NCBI GenBank assembly: GCA_964036665.1
Contig: OZ038529.1
Location: 2,046,001 to 2,110,000 of the forward strand
DNA length: 64,000 nucleotides
Direction: 5' to 3'
Source of the DNA: Gordius sp. MW1
Taxonomy: Eukaryota > Nematomorpha > Gordioida > Gordea > Gordiidae
The translations under genes and the position numbers were made by a program. Position 1 is the first letter of the stretch. Each line of letters opens with the position of its first letter. Under the pieces are notes generated by a model, which was not told the DNA's origin, ran no database searches, and saw nothing but the letters and a program-made list of their open reading frames with translations. This document shows, in pieces, positions 12,101 to 22,477 of the stretch.

Positions 12101-12519
12101 TTATAGCAGTCTTTTAAAAAATAATTTTCATTTCTGGGGGTCGAAATAGTGACAAATGAATTTTTGTTTTTGAGAAATACTTCTTAATTGTAAATGTGTT
12201 TTCTACGGGGGCTGAGAAATAATGGCTCTAATTTACTATAAATCTCCGTGGAAAATTGCATAACGTATTTATCAAAGAATGCAATTTTCTTTTAAACGAT
12301 TTCATTAGTAGTACTACAACACCTTTGAGGAAGTCGATGCGAAAATGTGTGACAAAATCGGTTGGGTTCGATAACAAAGATGAAATAAAGAAGGCCCTGA
12401 TCAGGCAAGTGCAATCGTTGCCAATAGAATGGGGAGATATGAGGGACTTACTTTATTCTACCGTTTTACAATTCTCCCTGCATGAAAAGGAACTCATTAT
12501 GGATTCTCTAGTTAGTTAA
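6164..12519 (+). CDS. INTS10: Integrator complex subunit 10 (13 exons, 718 aa)
   Basis: Exons 6164-6292, 6610-6677, 6728-6837, 6924-6980, 7047-7129, 7367-7451, 7690-7957, 8834-8982, 10328-10558, 10865-11067, 11168-11389, 11698-12038, 12309-12519. Phase agrees at each of the 12 junctions; total 2157 nt, close to vertebrate INTS10 (about 710 aa). The N-terminus has the family pattern (SKAWTLTAEILYP; EKFPEAVNSHGV), the middle ERHVTDQL and PLETFLTNVFQSVGEHLDW, and the C-terminus TKSV...LIRQVQ...HEKELIMDSL. The protein is an alpha-helical repeat subunit of the nuclear Integrator complex, which cleaves snRNA 3' ends and attenuates Pol II transcription; INTS10 belongs to the INTS10-13-14-15 module. 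Start chosen at 6164 because alignment to the family begins a few residues later. Donors of exons 3 (GTGATT), 8 (GTACCT) and 12 (GTGACA) are weak. Introns 7 and 8 carry MITEs. Third-position GC jumps from about 18% in exons 5-6 to about 60% in exon 9. Confidence 0.92.
7965..8075. repeat. Poly-C / poly-A homopolymer tracts in INTS10 intron 7
   Basis: Runs of C (8024-8038), A (8039-8052) and C (8060-8067) just after exon 7. They look like the homopolymer core of a decayed G/C-rich MITE. Confidence 0.5.
8285..8447. mobile_element. CATGGGCGTAGCC MITE, near full length (163 bp)
   Basis: Opens with CATGGGCGTAGCCAGG and closes with CCTGGGTACGCCCATG, giving terminal inverted repeats of about 16 bp. 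Internal order is G-run, CCCCCTCTAAATCC, AT-rich middle, TTGCCCCTCC, CCCCCCTCTAATTC. Lies in INTS10 intron 7. Confidence 0.85.
8528..8725. mobile_element. TAGTGTTGTAAAA hAT-type MITE in INTS10 intron 7
   Basis: Left end is trimmed (begins GTAAAATGGCTGGG); right end reads TTTACAACACT. Flanked by a 10-bp direct repeat GACTTGGATA (8518-8527 and 8726-8735) that includes the target-site duplication. Ends about 110 nt before exon 8. Confidence 0.75.
8990..9620. mobile_element. TAGTGTTGTAAAA hAT-type MITE interrupted by another MITE
   Basis: Left half 8990-9116 and right half 9561-9620 together match the 200-bp family; the middle is a 444-bp insertion. It begins only about 8 nt after the exon 8 splice donor of INTS10 (8983). 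Confidence 0.75.
9117..9560. mobile_element. Harbinger/Tourist-like MITE nested in a hAT MITE
   Basis: Terminal inverted repeats of roughly 75 bp start GGGGGCGTTCG (left) and end CGAACGCCGC (right), continue with GCGAAGCGAAAAA and AGCGAAGTGAATTTT, and enclose an AT-rich loop. It is flanked by TTA on both sides (9114-9116 and 9561-9563), the 3-bp duplication used by PIF/Harbinger elements. No coding capacity. Confidence 0.75.
9621..10327. other. Remainder of INTS10 intron 8
   Basis: 9621-9800 is mildly GC-richer; the rest is AT-rich intron ending in TTTTCTCGCAG. No repeat or exon recognised. Confidence 0.35.
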
Positions 12520-12558
12520 ACTTGATGCGTCTAAATTGTAGATTTTACACAATGCCAT

Positions 12559-12564
12559 AATAAA
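12559..12564 (+). terminator. INTS10: INTS10 polyadenylation signal
   Basis: AATAAA 40 nt after the stop codon at 12517-12519, in a suitable AT-rich context. Confidence 0.55.
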
Positions 12565-13712
12565 AATATTTTTTTCATAAAATTTGTACGTAATTACTAA
12601 GGTCCTTAGGCGGGCATTAGTATACGCCAAACTTGAAAATTGTGTATATCCACTTGAAAGCCATGCTTTAATAACTTATGGTTTGAGGTGGACAAGGCAC
12701 GCCATATAAAATTATTAAATATTTTCCAAAATTTAGGGAATCTATTCACAAACCATTAGAACTGGTAAATGTAGGACATTTGCAACAGCCAATGTTCACC
12801 AAAAAATGACATTAAATGATATTTTATTAGATATTTTGGTGTAGGCATGAATATATAGGATGGGCTGAGTTGGGGTTTATGTCTTTTAAAAGATTACCAA
12901 AGATATAAAGTGTTAAAATAGCATCAGCTGCTTGGCTTTATAATTTATTTCTAAAATCTTATTTGTACATTTGAGACACGCACGAGGATTTAAAAAGAAC
13001 ACACGGTAATTTTATTACATATTTAACAATGTTTGAAAACACGCCGTTATACAAAGAACAACGATTAAATAACGTATTTTAAAAGTGAAGGCACGGTAAT
13101 TGCTTGAACAATTCAATTAGATTAGTGACTAAAAACAATTGGTGCGCTGTATAAAATTATTAACTAATCAAACGAATCGAATGAGTATATTAGAGGAATA
13201 ATAGTAAGGTGGAGGGGTGAAGGGAGATTTGGTGAGGCTTTTAAACGAGAGATTGTGTGTGTGTATTAATTATTGTTTCGCCAATATTATAAACAATTTG
13301 GCAAAATCATAAAACAGCCTTCTTCGTTAAAGAACACCCCCCTCTCAAGCCTAGGTTTCGTTCGAAAAAAGCTAAGCAATAAATGGACTTTTTTTTTGAT
13401 GAGATGTTAGATTTTATCTGGAATCTGGTTGTTCGTCAACTTAAAGACTAAAAATCTTGATCGGTTTTCAATGACCAAAATAAAACATCTACACATCCAC
13501 CATGATTTACACACAACGTTATCTTGGTCCAAGAGTATTACTGATCATGATCAAAAGTTGACTTGAACAATACGTGAACATAGGATTATTTGGCTATTGA
13601 ATAACGATCAAGATTTTTGGTCTTTTAGTGAGACTTGATGTGGGAGACGTGCAAAAATAGTATGATCTTGGATTCATAACATCTAGATTTTTGACAAAAA
13701 TATACGAAACTT
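12565..13712. other. Convergent intergenic region between INTS10 and the CDF gene
   Basis: Holds both 3' UTRs. A minus-strand AATAAA (TTTATT on plus) is near 13010. No repeats of the local families or further exons recognised. Confidence 0.4.
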
Positions 13713-16700
13713 TTAGGGTATTTTGTGTTCTTGCGTAGGTTTGTGCTCCGTCTCGTAATCCAAATGAACGAAGGCTCGTTCAATTTGGGGTAAACCTTCC
13801 AATTTAACTTGTAATTTTTCCCCTATATCATGAGCCTCTTCGAGGGCCATCTGTTTAGGTAACATGATATCAACTTCCACCTGATTTCGTTAAATATAAA
13901 TTTATATATATTTCGCATATTTATGCAGAGTCTAAACTCCTGAATTTAAGTATGAATGGTTTAAGGTATTAAACTTATATAAAAGGAACTCGTTCATTTA
14001 ACTTTAGCAATACCTAAAAAATCATTTGCAAAAAAATTGTCAGAGCAGCAAAGGTATATCATATAAAATTACGAGAAAATTATTTCCGAAATGGAAGGCG
14101 CGAACGGTATCGATTTTTAAAATTCTATCGTCGTGGTTCAGGCAAATCCAAGTTATAAGTTGCAAAAATTTTGATTGAGCTGTATGACCCGTCAAGTATT
14201 GAATTTGCTCTACAAAAATAAATTAAAGATATTAGTTACAAAAGACGCTGAAACAGTGCAATTAGATTGAGAAATACATTTCTAATCGGGCTCACTTTTA
14301 AGCAAGATCAAGCCTGAAATTACAATATGCTAAATTTTTAAATAGTTTCAACTTTTCTAGGAAAAATATAAACTAAACCGTAGAAACAAACTGGAATTTT
14401 ATCCTAAGTTGTTATTATTAGAGTTGTTAAATAAGCCCGTTAGCACAATTTGTGCTTGTCAGTCGGTGGTGGACTAGGCAGACAATAGCACAACAAAATG
14501 CTCGAGTGGCGAGTCAAAACAGCGAAATCTCTTCAAACATTGAGCAGATTGCCCGAGCAGAAACTCGAGAAGATAGCAGATTTATTAGAAGCAACTCCTA
14601 TGAGTTAGTAAATTTAAAAATCTGCCCATATATCTTAAATAAAGAACTTTGCGGGGCAGGAAAAAGGGGAGCATAAAAAGGGGGCGGGCAAAGTTTTTAA
14701 TTTATTTATGATATATAACATGAGATTTTTAAATTTACTAACTTGTAGGAATTGCCTCTAATAAATCTTGTCAAGTTTCTGCAGGTTTTGCTGCTTCGAC
14801 TCGCCACTCGAGCATGTTTATATGCAACTGTTCTGCTTAGTGCGCAAGCACAGATTGTGCTAACGCGCTTATTTAACAGCTCAGTGTGCGTGCGTGCTGG
14901 AGCAAAGCACATAGTGAGCATTGCTCACGCGAGCAATTTAACAACTCTAGTTATTACTGTATAAGCAAATTAATAATGCTTAACTTAATTAATTTTCAGT
15001 TTAAATTGTATTAAAAAAAAATTCTATATAATGTTCCTAGAAGTATTTTAGATCTAATATTTTATAATTTTGAAATTTAAATCGGCATAAAATATTCGAG
15101 CGACGAGGTGTGTTATTACTGTAGCCTGTCAACCACCAACTCAACGCTATGTAAATGGCGATGAGAAGAGCCCCAATAGGATCTGCGTACTTCCAGTATG
15201 TATAACCTGTAGATGATATAAAAAATTTCTAATTATACATTTCAATGTTTGCAGACAAAATTAATTTATAAACAAACAATTTAGAGGAAAAAGTGTAAAA
15301 CAAAATTACCTATGTAGGCGCAGGCTAAAGCGACCGTGTTTGAAAAAAAATCGTTTCTCTGATCCATCATTAATACTTGTGCTCCCGGACTTTTGTACTT
15401 TCTCATAACGAGCCATAACACCAATTTGGTAACTATCCCATCAAAATAAGGAAACTTTAGTTTAACTTCGTAATTTTAATAAAACGTAGTCATGTGTACA
15501 ACTCTTCTCAATTTGTTCACGTAAATGTTCAAAATTAATAAATAAACTTTTTTTTTATTTCCCACAAAATAGGTATTTTTTAAAAATAATAATGAATAGT
15601 CGAATTGAAATTATCATAAGAAAAATAAGAAATTATACGTAAAAGTAGCTAATTCTAATACCTCTTAAGAATCGTATAAAGGTGTATTTTAAAAACAATA
15701 ATGTAAAACAAAAGCAGACGACTTTTAATTCACAAGCGATACAATTTTAACTTAATAAAAATGTTTTATACTGTTTAATTCGCGAAAGGAATGAGAAATA
15801 ATAGAAAATCAGGTTAGAGAATAAAAAAGTAATCGAGAAATTAGAAATCATACGGACAATAGGTACAATGCTCTAAAAAGTCTTGTTACCGTTTGTTGCA
15901 AAAGCAAATGTGACTAATACCTTCAACATTGATTGGTAAAACTTATATAATTTTTAGACCCTTTTAGTAGTGGTCAAAAGCTAAATACCCCAAAACCATA
16001 ACAATGCAAAGTTTAACACCAAAAAACACAAACATGGTTTTAAAAATCTAAATTCCTATCATATCTTTTTATTAAAAATTCTTCAAAACCTATTGTGATG
16101 AGGGTAATGATGAGAGTAGCTAGATCAATCCTAGGATCCATGTCGCCTTTAATCATTTGCCCGATGGAAGTGAATATAATTTGGAATGAAGCTATTGCCA
16201 TTATGGATGATAGTATTACCAAGCCTATAGGTTCCAACCTTGTTCTTCCTACCAACACAAACATAATTCATTATTAAAACAGTAACTAAACTTTCTCCGA
16301 CCATAAACTAATATTACTATAGACTGAAACACATTTAATCCCAGCGTTACTTATTTATTAATTAACTTGGACAGTCATTTTGGGCATGGGCGTAGCCAAG
16401 AGGGGGGGGGGGCAGGGAGGGAAAAATTTATCACAACCAAAAGAACATACTATTTAGTTTATATTCTATTTTATTTAAATTCATTTTACTAATCTGATGA
16501 TGTTTTCTATAAAAACGAAATATTATAATAATTATAATATATTTTTAACACCTTCGAAAAATCCCGATAATCTATCCTTGAAAAACTATATATATTGTTC
16601 AAACTTTCGCTAAAAAATAACAATCTAAAATTTTATATACGGGCCCGGGCCAGGCTTTGTATAAAATTAGCGGGCCGGGCCCGGGCTTGTAAATTTTTAT

Positions 16701-18589
16701 AACGGGCGGGCCGACTGACCTAAACAAACCCGTTGCAGGTCTCTAGTTGAAATACACCAGATGTTGTCTTTAAAATGGAGGAAAATTTGACACAATTTAC
16801 CATATATGGAACTTATGGCATGAACAGTCTATCTAGTCTATATGACTTTAGTCATTGGCGAAAAATCCAAAAAACAGATAAATGATGATTCTAAATACAT
16901 AGAATGGTGGCTTATGGTTAAAGACCCCTCAAAAAAAGTTTCAATTTAATTATTTTACCTTGAGGGTAATGGTATATGTTAGGTTTTCGACTAGCACGTC
17001 CGCTATACCAGACAATAATGCCGGATACTAAATCCACGCAAGAATCAACCAGGCTGGAAACTATGGCTAATGATCCAGACAAGGCAGAGGCTACGGCTTT
17101 CATTATCATCAGGCCCTATATCAATTATTTGATGCGTGAAAATTAAAAATTATAGGGACATGGGCGTAACCGGAGGGGGTTGGGGGGGGGGGGGGGCAGG
17201 GAGGGGCGGCTGCCCCCCTCTAAATCCAAAAATTTGTTGCTGTATATTAAAATTATAGCTTAATTTCAAAAATGTTCATTTTGCCCCTCTCTTAATCACT
17301 TTTGCCCCCCCCCCCTCTAATTCCAATTTTGCCTACGCCCAAGGAGAAGGAAAAAGAATTTAAATTTGCAAAAAAGCCTTTAAATTAGAGAATTACTATC
17401 AGGAAATTTAAGTAAGTTCTTGCAGTGTTATAAGTTTATCTTAAAAAATTGTAATTAATATATTAAATATTAATATCTATATTAGATTGTTGTGTATACA
17501 ATAACAAAATTTTAGTATTGGTTTTGATTTTATATATACATTGGGATTAAAATTGAAAGAGAGAAAGCGTGATTGAGATTAAACAATGTCAAAACCTCAA
17601 AAATTTTACAATTATTTTAATTAATGAAATTTAATTAAAAATTACCAGATTGATAAAAAAAGTTATCTTTGCTATACATTGATCCCTGTTTTTAGATGCT
17701 TCCTCCTGTTCCAACATAGCTTCATGAGTTTGGGCATTAAATTGCATGTGTTCTTCAAATTCTTTGATCAACATATCTTGCTTACGATAAAATGATCTAA
17801 AAATGCAAGATTATTAATTTAATTTATAAAAATATTTTACAAAGATGTTTTTTAAGGTATTAAAATAATTGTAGATAAAATAATAGAAATAACATAAAAA
17901 TAATTTTTTTAATTATATTCATATAATTTTATTAATTTAAACTAAGATCTCAAAAGTTAATAATCAACACAAAACAAATGTATTGACATATGAGTAAATA
18001 TTAATTTGATTATTTATATCTCTTTTATAGTGAAAGTAATTTGAATTTAGCTCACCTGACTTTTTTTGGAACTTTTTTATCATTTTGTATTTGGGCACCA
18101 CCTTTTTTAGATGTAAAATTCTTTAAGTCTAATCCATTAGGGCTATCTTTAATTATAAAAAATAAGATAATAAACAATAGTAATACATGTTATTATCTAA
18201 TGCCAAATTTAATTTTTGATTATCAAACTATAGAGGTTTCTAAAAAATATGATTATATACTGCGTGATTTATTAAGAGCTGTTAATGCATTTCTTGAGGA
18301 AAAATATACATCATCTAACGAAGATGATGCAGATGTCACAATTCCATTACCATAATGAGTTGGTACTTTAATATACTCCCATTTTGCTATTGAAGTTTAT
18401 AAACAAAAAAATCGTTAAATCAAATATAATTTTTAATAAAATTTGATATTTGAATTTTGTTATAACACAATCTATTATACTTTTATCTACTTCATACATA
18501 TCATGTTCTTCAGGGGTAATTTCTTCCATACATATTTCTGTGGGCGACACCGGATTATCTAAACCTGGCAAACTTTGACTCGAATTCAT
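13713..18589 (-). CDS. Mn-type cation diffusion facilitator transporter (9 exons, 397 aa)
   Basis: Exons in gene order: 18589-18469, 18146-18056, 17796-17646, 17115-16959, 16248-16090, 15432-15310, 15206-15120, 14209-14073, 13880-13713; all GT-AG with phase agreeing; 1194 nt. It is an integral membrane divalent-cation/proton antiporter of the cation efflux (CDF) family. The N-terminal linker [15 protein letters not shown] and the C-terminal cytoplasmic domain ([20 protein letters not shown] ... [20 protein letters not shown]) are typical of the MTP-like branch. Metal-site residues are D145-x3-D149 (VDSCVD, second membrane helix) and D250-x3-D254 (MDQRND, fifth helix). A DxxxD pair in both helices is the signature of the manganese CDF subgroup, against HxxxD for zinc transporters. 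Start chosen at the first ATG in the open exon (MNSSQS); donor of exon 1 (GTGTTA) is inferred from phase. Introns contain two partial or complete poly-G MITEs, a hAT MITE end and a 531-bp hAT-like MITE. Confidence 0.9.
14419..14949. mobile_element. hAT-like MITE (531 bp) in CDF intron 7
   Basis: Terminal inverted repeat TAGAGTTGTTAAAT (left) / ATTTAACAACTCTA (right), matching the TAGNG start typical of hAT ends. Flanks GTTATTAT (14411-14418) and GTTATTAC (14950-14957) form an 8-bp target duplication with one mismatch. Longer internal inverted repeats (around CTCGAGTGGCGAGTC and its complement) let it fold back on itself. Confidence 0.75.
16385..16432. mobile_element. CATGGGCGTAGCC MITE, left end only
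   Basis: CATGGGCGTAGCCAAGAGG followed by a G-run and GCAGGGAGGG; the rest of the element is absent. Confidence 0.6.
16639..16746. mobile_element. End fragment of the TAGAGACCTGC hAT-type MITE
   Basis: GC-rich palindromic blocks (CGGGCCCGGGCC, GCGGGCCGGGCCCGGG) lead to a terminal GCAGGTCTCTA, the same end as the element at 30432-31279. Lies in an intron of the CDF gene. Confidence 0.65.
17159..17341. mobile_element. CATGGGCGTAGCC MITE with long G and C runs
   Basis: CATGGGCGTAACC at the left, TGCCTACGCCCA at the right, the usual internal CCCCCCTCTAAATCC and TTTGCCCC blocks. Lies in CDF intron 3, about 45 nt upstream (in gene orientation) of exon 4. Confidence 0.8.
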
Positions 18590-18667
18590 TCCAACTTTCG
18601 AATTATGACTTTTAAACAAGGAGATTCAATTATATAATCCACCACGAGCTGAAACTACATTAGAATA

Positions 18668-18731
18668 CGGCCAAGGCTATGTATTCTCTATTCCAAGTAA
18701 TAAATAACGAATCGTAAAAACGCATATCTTA
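18668..18731. repeat. Left half of foldback repeat X, split by Harbinger
   Basis: GGCTATGTATTCTC ... AAATAACGAATCGTAAAAACGCATATCTTA matches an uninterrupted copy at about 26396-26462. The other half resumes at 23126. Confidence 0.7.
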
Positions 18732-18889
18732 AGGCTTGTCTTAGTATCGGATTTTTCGAAAGGCGCGATTTTTTTTGTCCATATATCAGATTCAAGCTCA
18801 TGGTTCAAACTTGAATGTTATTATTAATTTTACTCAGCCGTATATTAAAAACAAGTAATATAAAAAAAAAACATAATTTATCAAAGTCG

Positions 18890-19046
18890 TGATATATATA
18901 GGGAATATGATCACATTTTGGATAATATTGGTAGGAGTGAGCAGAACTTTTTTGAATACACCAGAATGTATCCTTCAACATTCTATTACTTAATAAAATC
19001 ATTAAAGATAGGCAGCATCATAAATCCAAAGTTATTGCCATACCTC
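18890..19046 (+). pseudogene. PIF/Harbinger transposase, N-terminal fragment
   Basis: Plus-strand reading gives REYDHILDNIGRSEQNFFEY, then TRMYPSTFYYLIKSL and, after a one-base shift, KDRQHHKSKVIAIP, the start of the HARBI1-type segment that continues across the LTR insertion as PPAERLMLTLK (22017-22050). The insertion point of the LTR retrotransposon is inside this sequence. Confidence 0.7.
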
Positions 19047-19373
19047 TGTAGCGGATGTCAAGAAATAAGTTAATCACAGTATCGACGTCAATCCAATGAA
19101 GTTCCGATGAGTCAATCAATCCATTGCACGTTATGACTTATATCGATTTATTTTCGTAGAATCTAATCCAATGACGTCAATCGATATTCCTTCCTAGAAA
19201 CTTATCTCTATTATTAGATCTTCCGAGAAATCAAGGATTTTCCAATAATTTAATAAATGAATATTATTGATTTTTCCTATACTATATAAACTTCTTACAC
19301 ATACATATACACACAGTTTTATAATTTATATACTCCTGATCGGCGTTTAATAAAGCTACAACAAATTATTACA
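19047..19373 (+). repeat. 5' LTR
   Basis: Starts TGTAGCGGATGTCAA and ends ATTATTACA. Near-identical to 21678-22016; compared with it, it lacks a few bases after GGATGTCAA. Contains a TATATAAAC box (about 19282) and AATAAAG near its end (about 19350), as expected for promoter and polyadenylation signals. Confidence 0.85.
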
Positions 19374-19392
19374 TTGGTGACCCCGAAGTGAT
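19374..19392 (+). other. Primer-binding site next to 5' LTR
   Basis: TTGGTGACCCCGAAGTG directly follows the LTR. It is one mismatch from the complement of a tRNA-Trp 3' end (TGGTGACCCCGACGTG), the primer used by several Gypsy lineages such as CsRn1. Confidence 0.65.
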
Positions 19393-19622
19393 TTGAACAC
19401 GCAACCTTCTAATATGGAGTCAGACAGTTAGCAGAAACTTTAGTAATAGTGTCGAACCTAAGGCTAAGTTGTATGATTTTGAACTTATGAAACCTCGATA
19501 TGCAAAGAAAATGCACGGTTTGACAAGAACCAAGTTTTGGCAAATTTACAAATAATATTTCCTCCGAATTCTTTGATTTTTTTGCCAGAAATGAAAATAA
19601 ATTATAGAAGGATAAACGTGCA

Positions 19623-19701
19623 ATTGATTGATTGACTCATCGGAACTTCATTGGATTGACGTCGATACTGTTATTAACTTATTTCTCGGAAATTGACATC
19701 C
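19623..19701 (-). repeat. Inverted partial LTR inside the retrotransposon
   Basis: Reverse complement of the first ~80 bp of the LTR (ATTGATTGACTCATCGG ... CTCGGAAATTGACATCC). It makes the 5' half of the element a partial foldback. Confidence 0.75.
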
Positions 19702-19836
19702 ACAATTAATAACACGCACTAGTTATTAATGTATATATTGTTTATTTGAACGTAAGAACATTATAAAAACGAAGTGTTAAAATTCGAAAAATATAAGAGC
19801 GGGTATATAAAAAAATAAAATTAAAAAGCGTCGCAT

Positions 19837-20300
19837 GTGTCATCTAATAAAAGAGGCCAGCTGTCGGCCAGGGATTTAAAATTGTACTTGGCGATAAAGA
19901 TACCAATTTTTTGTTTAAGTAAAAAATTTGTAGAATATTTAGAGGGCGGGCAGCGACGGCTGATATCTTTAAAAAGCTTGATGGCGGCAGGACCAAAAGT
20001 CCCAGAACACGAGGCAACGATAGGGGTAAAGATATTAGAGGGTAGGAGGGCCTGGTATTTTACCGTTTTGCGGTGTTCGGCGAGGGTCAGAGCATTGTAG
20101 TTCTAGTTAGAGGGGGCGAAAATGTCTATGCAGGTGAAATCCCATTTAAGGGGTAGACCATTTTGCCAAGCTATGAGGGTAGAGCCGTCTGGTCGCATCC
20201 TTCCCTCCAACGAAGGGTCTGACGGCTCTAAGACGGACGGGATATTGGCTTTTTTAAAAGTGGCTTGGAAAGGCTATTCACCCTTTCGTGCCTTATGTAT
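19837..20300 (-). pseudogene. Retrotransposon C-terminal domain remnant (copy 2)
   Basis: Minus strand encodes IPSVLEPSDPSLEGRMRPDG, then TLIAWQNGLPLKWDFTCIDIFAPS, a stop, and LAEHRKTVKYQALLPSNIFTPIV followed by GTFGPAAIKLFKDISRR. This is the conserved region found after the reverse transcriptase in a group of invertebrate non-LTR elements. One in-frame stop shows it is dead. It lies inside the LTR element, so it was captured or inserted there. Confidence 0.7.
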
Positions 20301-20338
20301 TTAAATTTATTGTAAAGGTAGTTATTTAAGTTATAACA

Positions 20339-20400
20339 TTGGTGACCCCGCTTTTTGGGGGGGGGCCAAAAAAAGTTTTTTTTAAACTTCCACCACCCAC
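20339..20400 (+). other. Second LTR-end/primer-site-like junction
   Basis: GTTATAACATTGGTGACCCCG repeats the LTR-end plus primer-site pattern seen at 19366-19385, followed by poly-G. It suggests a fragment of a second LTR element within the mosaic; no full LTR found. Confidence 0.4.
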
Positions 20401-21677
20401 CCCCTCGAGCACTACCTTTTGGTATTATTTTGGGCATTCAAGAGATTGCATATAAAAATGTCACAATAACTAATTATTCGTTAAAATCCCTACCCACACA
20501 ACCATGCAGTACATCAAGTAGAATTATCAACGCCATCAAGGAACATATTCAGGACAAGTAACTGACCTATCCGGGGGAACTATATATATTCTATACATGT
20601 TCACCACCCCCTCTACTTCTAGTTAGGACATACCTGGAACTATTACAGTTATTTTACTACATTGCCGACATAATTTAAGAAAAACTAGGTGATTTGCAAT
20701 GCATCGCTACTACTACCACCAAACCAATTACTGATGTCAAACAATCTGGGTTATCGTCATAGGCATTTCGCCACCGAAAAACAACCGTTAAATCTACTTT
20801 CATGAGAGTATATAATGTAACCTTTCGACAGACGAGCTTCCCTACAACATACAACATTGACACACTTTTATTAGTTGGTTTGTAAACAAAAGCGATATTT
20901 TATTTTGCAACGTTTTACAAATTAATCACCACTAAATTCAGTTACCTGCAAACAATGGCAACCTCAACAACTTAACCAGACCTAACAAATTACTTATTAG
21001 CGCAACTGAAAGCAGCGCACATGGACCTTTTTACTCTTACTAAAAAAACGTCCATATCCTTAACCTAACCAGCTCACAATTTTATCTCACCTGGTTGGCG
21101 AACATATTAACACTCCATTAACACAAATCGTGAACTTCTATTCGATTCCGAAGCTAGGATGCATCCAAATAAAAATAAGATTCACGGCTAATGGCACCGG
21201 GATTTCATTTGTCAATTACGCAAACACGACACACGCCATCACGTTTTAACAAAGTGACCAATCTACAAATGGTAAATATTTCACAACAAGCAGAGAAACT
21301 GCAACGATCAAAAATGCAAATACATCCTTTTGTGGAAAAACTAAGACAAAACATGGCCACAAAAAGTCCAAACTCTATACTGAGATTATTACAACGAAGT
21401 AACAATTAGACACCACCTATCGGAAACACTTTCCCTCACATATAACGACCCTGCACAAAAACCCACTTTCTTCACCTTCCGACTGCGCAAAAATTTTCTC
21501 GCCGACAAAACACAAAGTCAATCAGCAGAAACAACTATAGAGGTTAAAAATCCACAGGAAGTGACACGTAAGGGCAGACATGTTCATTGGCCGCAAAAAA
21601 CTTATGGAATATTTTGCATGATTTACAATTATTTTTTTAATCGATACATATTTGTATGTATCTGGAAGGAGAGTATC

Positions 21678-22016
21678 TGTAGCGGATGTCAATTTCCGAG
21701 AAATAAGTTAATCACAGTATCGACGTCAATCCAATGAAGTTCCGATGAGTCAATCAATCAATTGCACGTTTTGACATATATCGATTTATTTTCGTAGAAT
21801 CGAATCCAATGACGTCAATCGATATTCCTTCCTAAAAACTTATCTCTATTATTAGATCTTCCGAGAAAAACAAGGATTTTCCAATAATTCAATAAATGAT
21901 TATTATTGATTTTTCCTATACTATATAAACTTCTTACACATACATATACACACAGTTTTATAATTTATATACTCCTGATTGGCGTTTAATAAAGCTAATA
22001 ACAACAAGTTATTACA
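21678..22016 (+). repeat. 3' LTR
   Basis: TGTAGCGGATGTCAATTTCCG ... AAGTTATTACA, preceded by a purine-rich GGAAGGAGAG. Differs from the 5' LTR by a handful of substitutions and small indels, so insertion is not very recent. Confidence 0.85.
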
Positions 22017-22221
22017 CCTCCAGCAGAAAGACTTATGTTAACCTTAAAGTAAAAAAATTCTAAATTAAAGAAATAACAAATTAATAAACCCATTAGGACA
22101 AGACCTCAAAAAGCTGAGAAGATTGTATCAGGAGTATGCATCCTACACAATATACTTTTTGATAAGAAGCAGATAGGTTACACTCCTTTACAAGAGGCAA
22201 CATCGCTCAAACACTGACTTA
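22017..22221 (+). pseudogene. PIF/Harbinger transposase, fragments flanking the lost core
   Basis: PPAERLMLTLK (22017-22050) continues the N-terminal part; after an AT-rich gap the C-terminus appears as RPQKAEKIVSGVCILHNILF (from about 22106), ending TPLQEATSLKH and a stop. The DDE catalytic core between them is absent. Confidence 0.7.
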
Positions 22222-22477
22222 TTGAATATACCAAGCCAAGAAATAAGAAATTTATATTCAAATTATTATTATTATCACAATGTGTTGCCTTGGATATGAT
22301 GATTGTTATTTTTATGATTTGAATAAAATTTATGTTGTTTATGTTGTCTAATTTTAATTAAAATTTTATTAACAATATTGGTTCATAATATATACAAACA
22401 TTACATTGTAAGTGTTATGTTGTTTTTATAGCAAAAGACAATTTTCATGATAAATTCTTTACATTGTTGTTTTGCCA

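Larger units (their letters stand above)
19047..22016 (+). mobile_element. LTR retrotransposon (Ty3/Gypsy-like), non-autonomous, 2970 bp
   Basis: Two long terminal repeats (19047-19373 and 21678-22016) beginning TG and ending CA, a 4-bp duplication CCTC at 19043-19046 and 22017-22020, and a primer-binding site after the 5' LTR. Little coding is left: a scrap ending VTRKGRHVHWPQKTY (about 21560-21604) resembles the C-terminus of Gypsy pol. The interior also contains an inverted LTR fragment and a LINE tail, so it is a mosaic without gag or pol function. Confidence 0.85.

Noticed and set aside
18041..18355. Plus-strand open frame of 104 codons ending in an acidic tail
   Set aside because: Its 5' half overlaps, antisense, exon 2 of the CDF gene; the 3' half has no recognised family or splice support.
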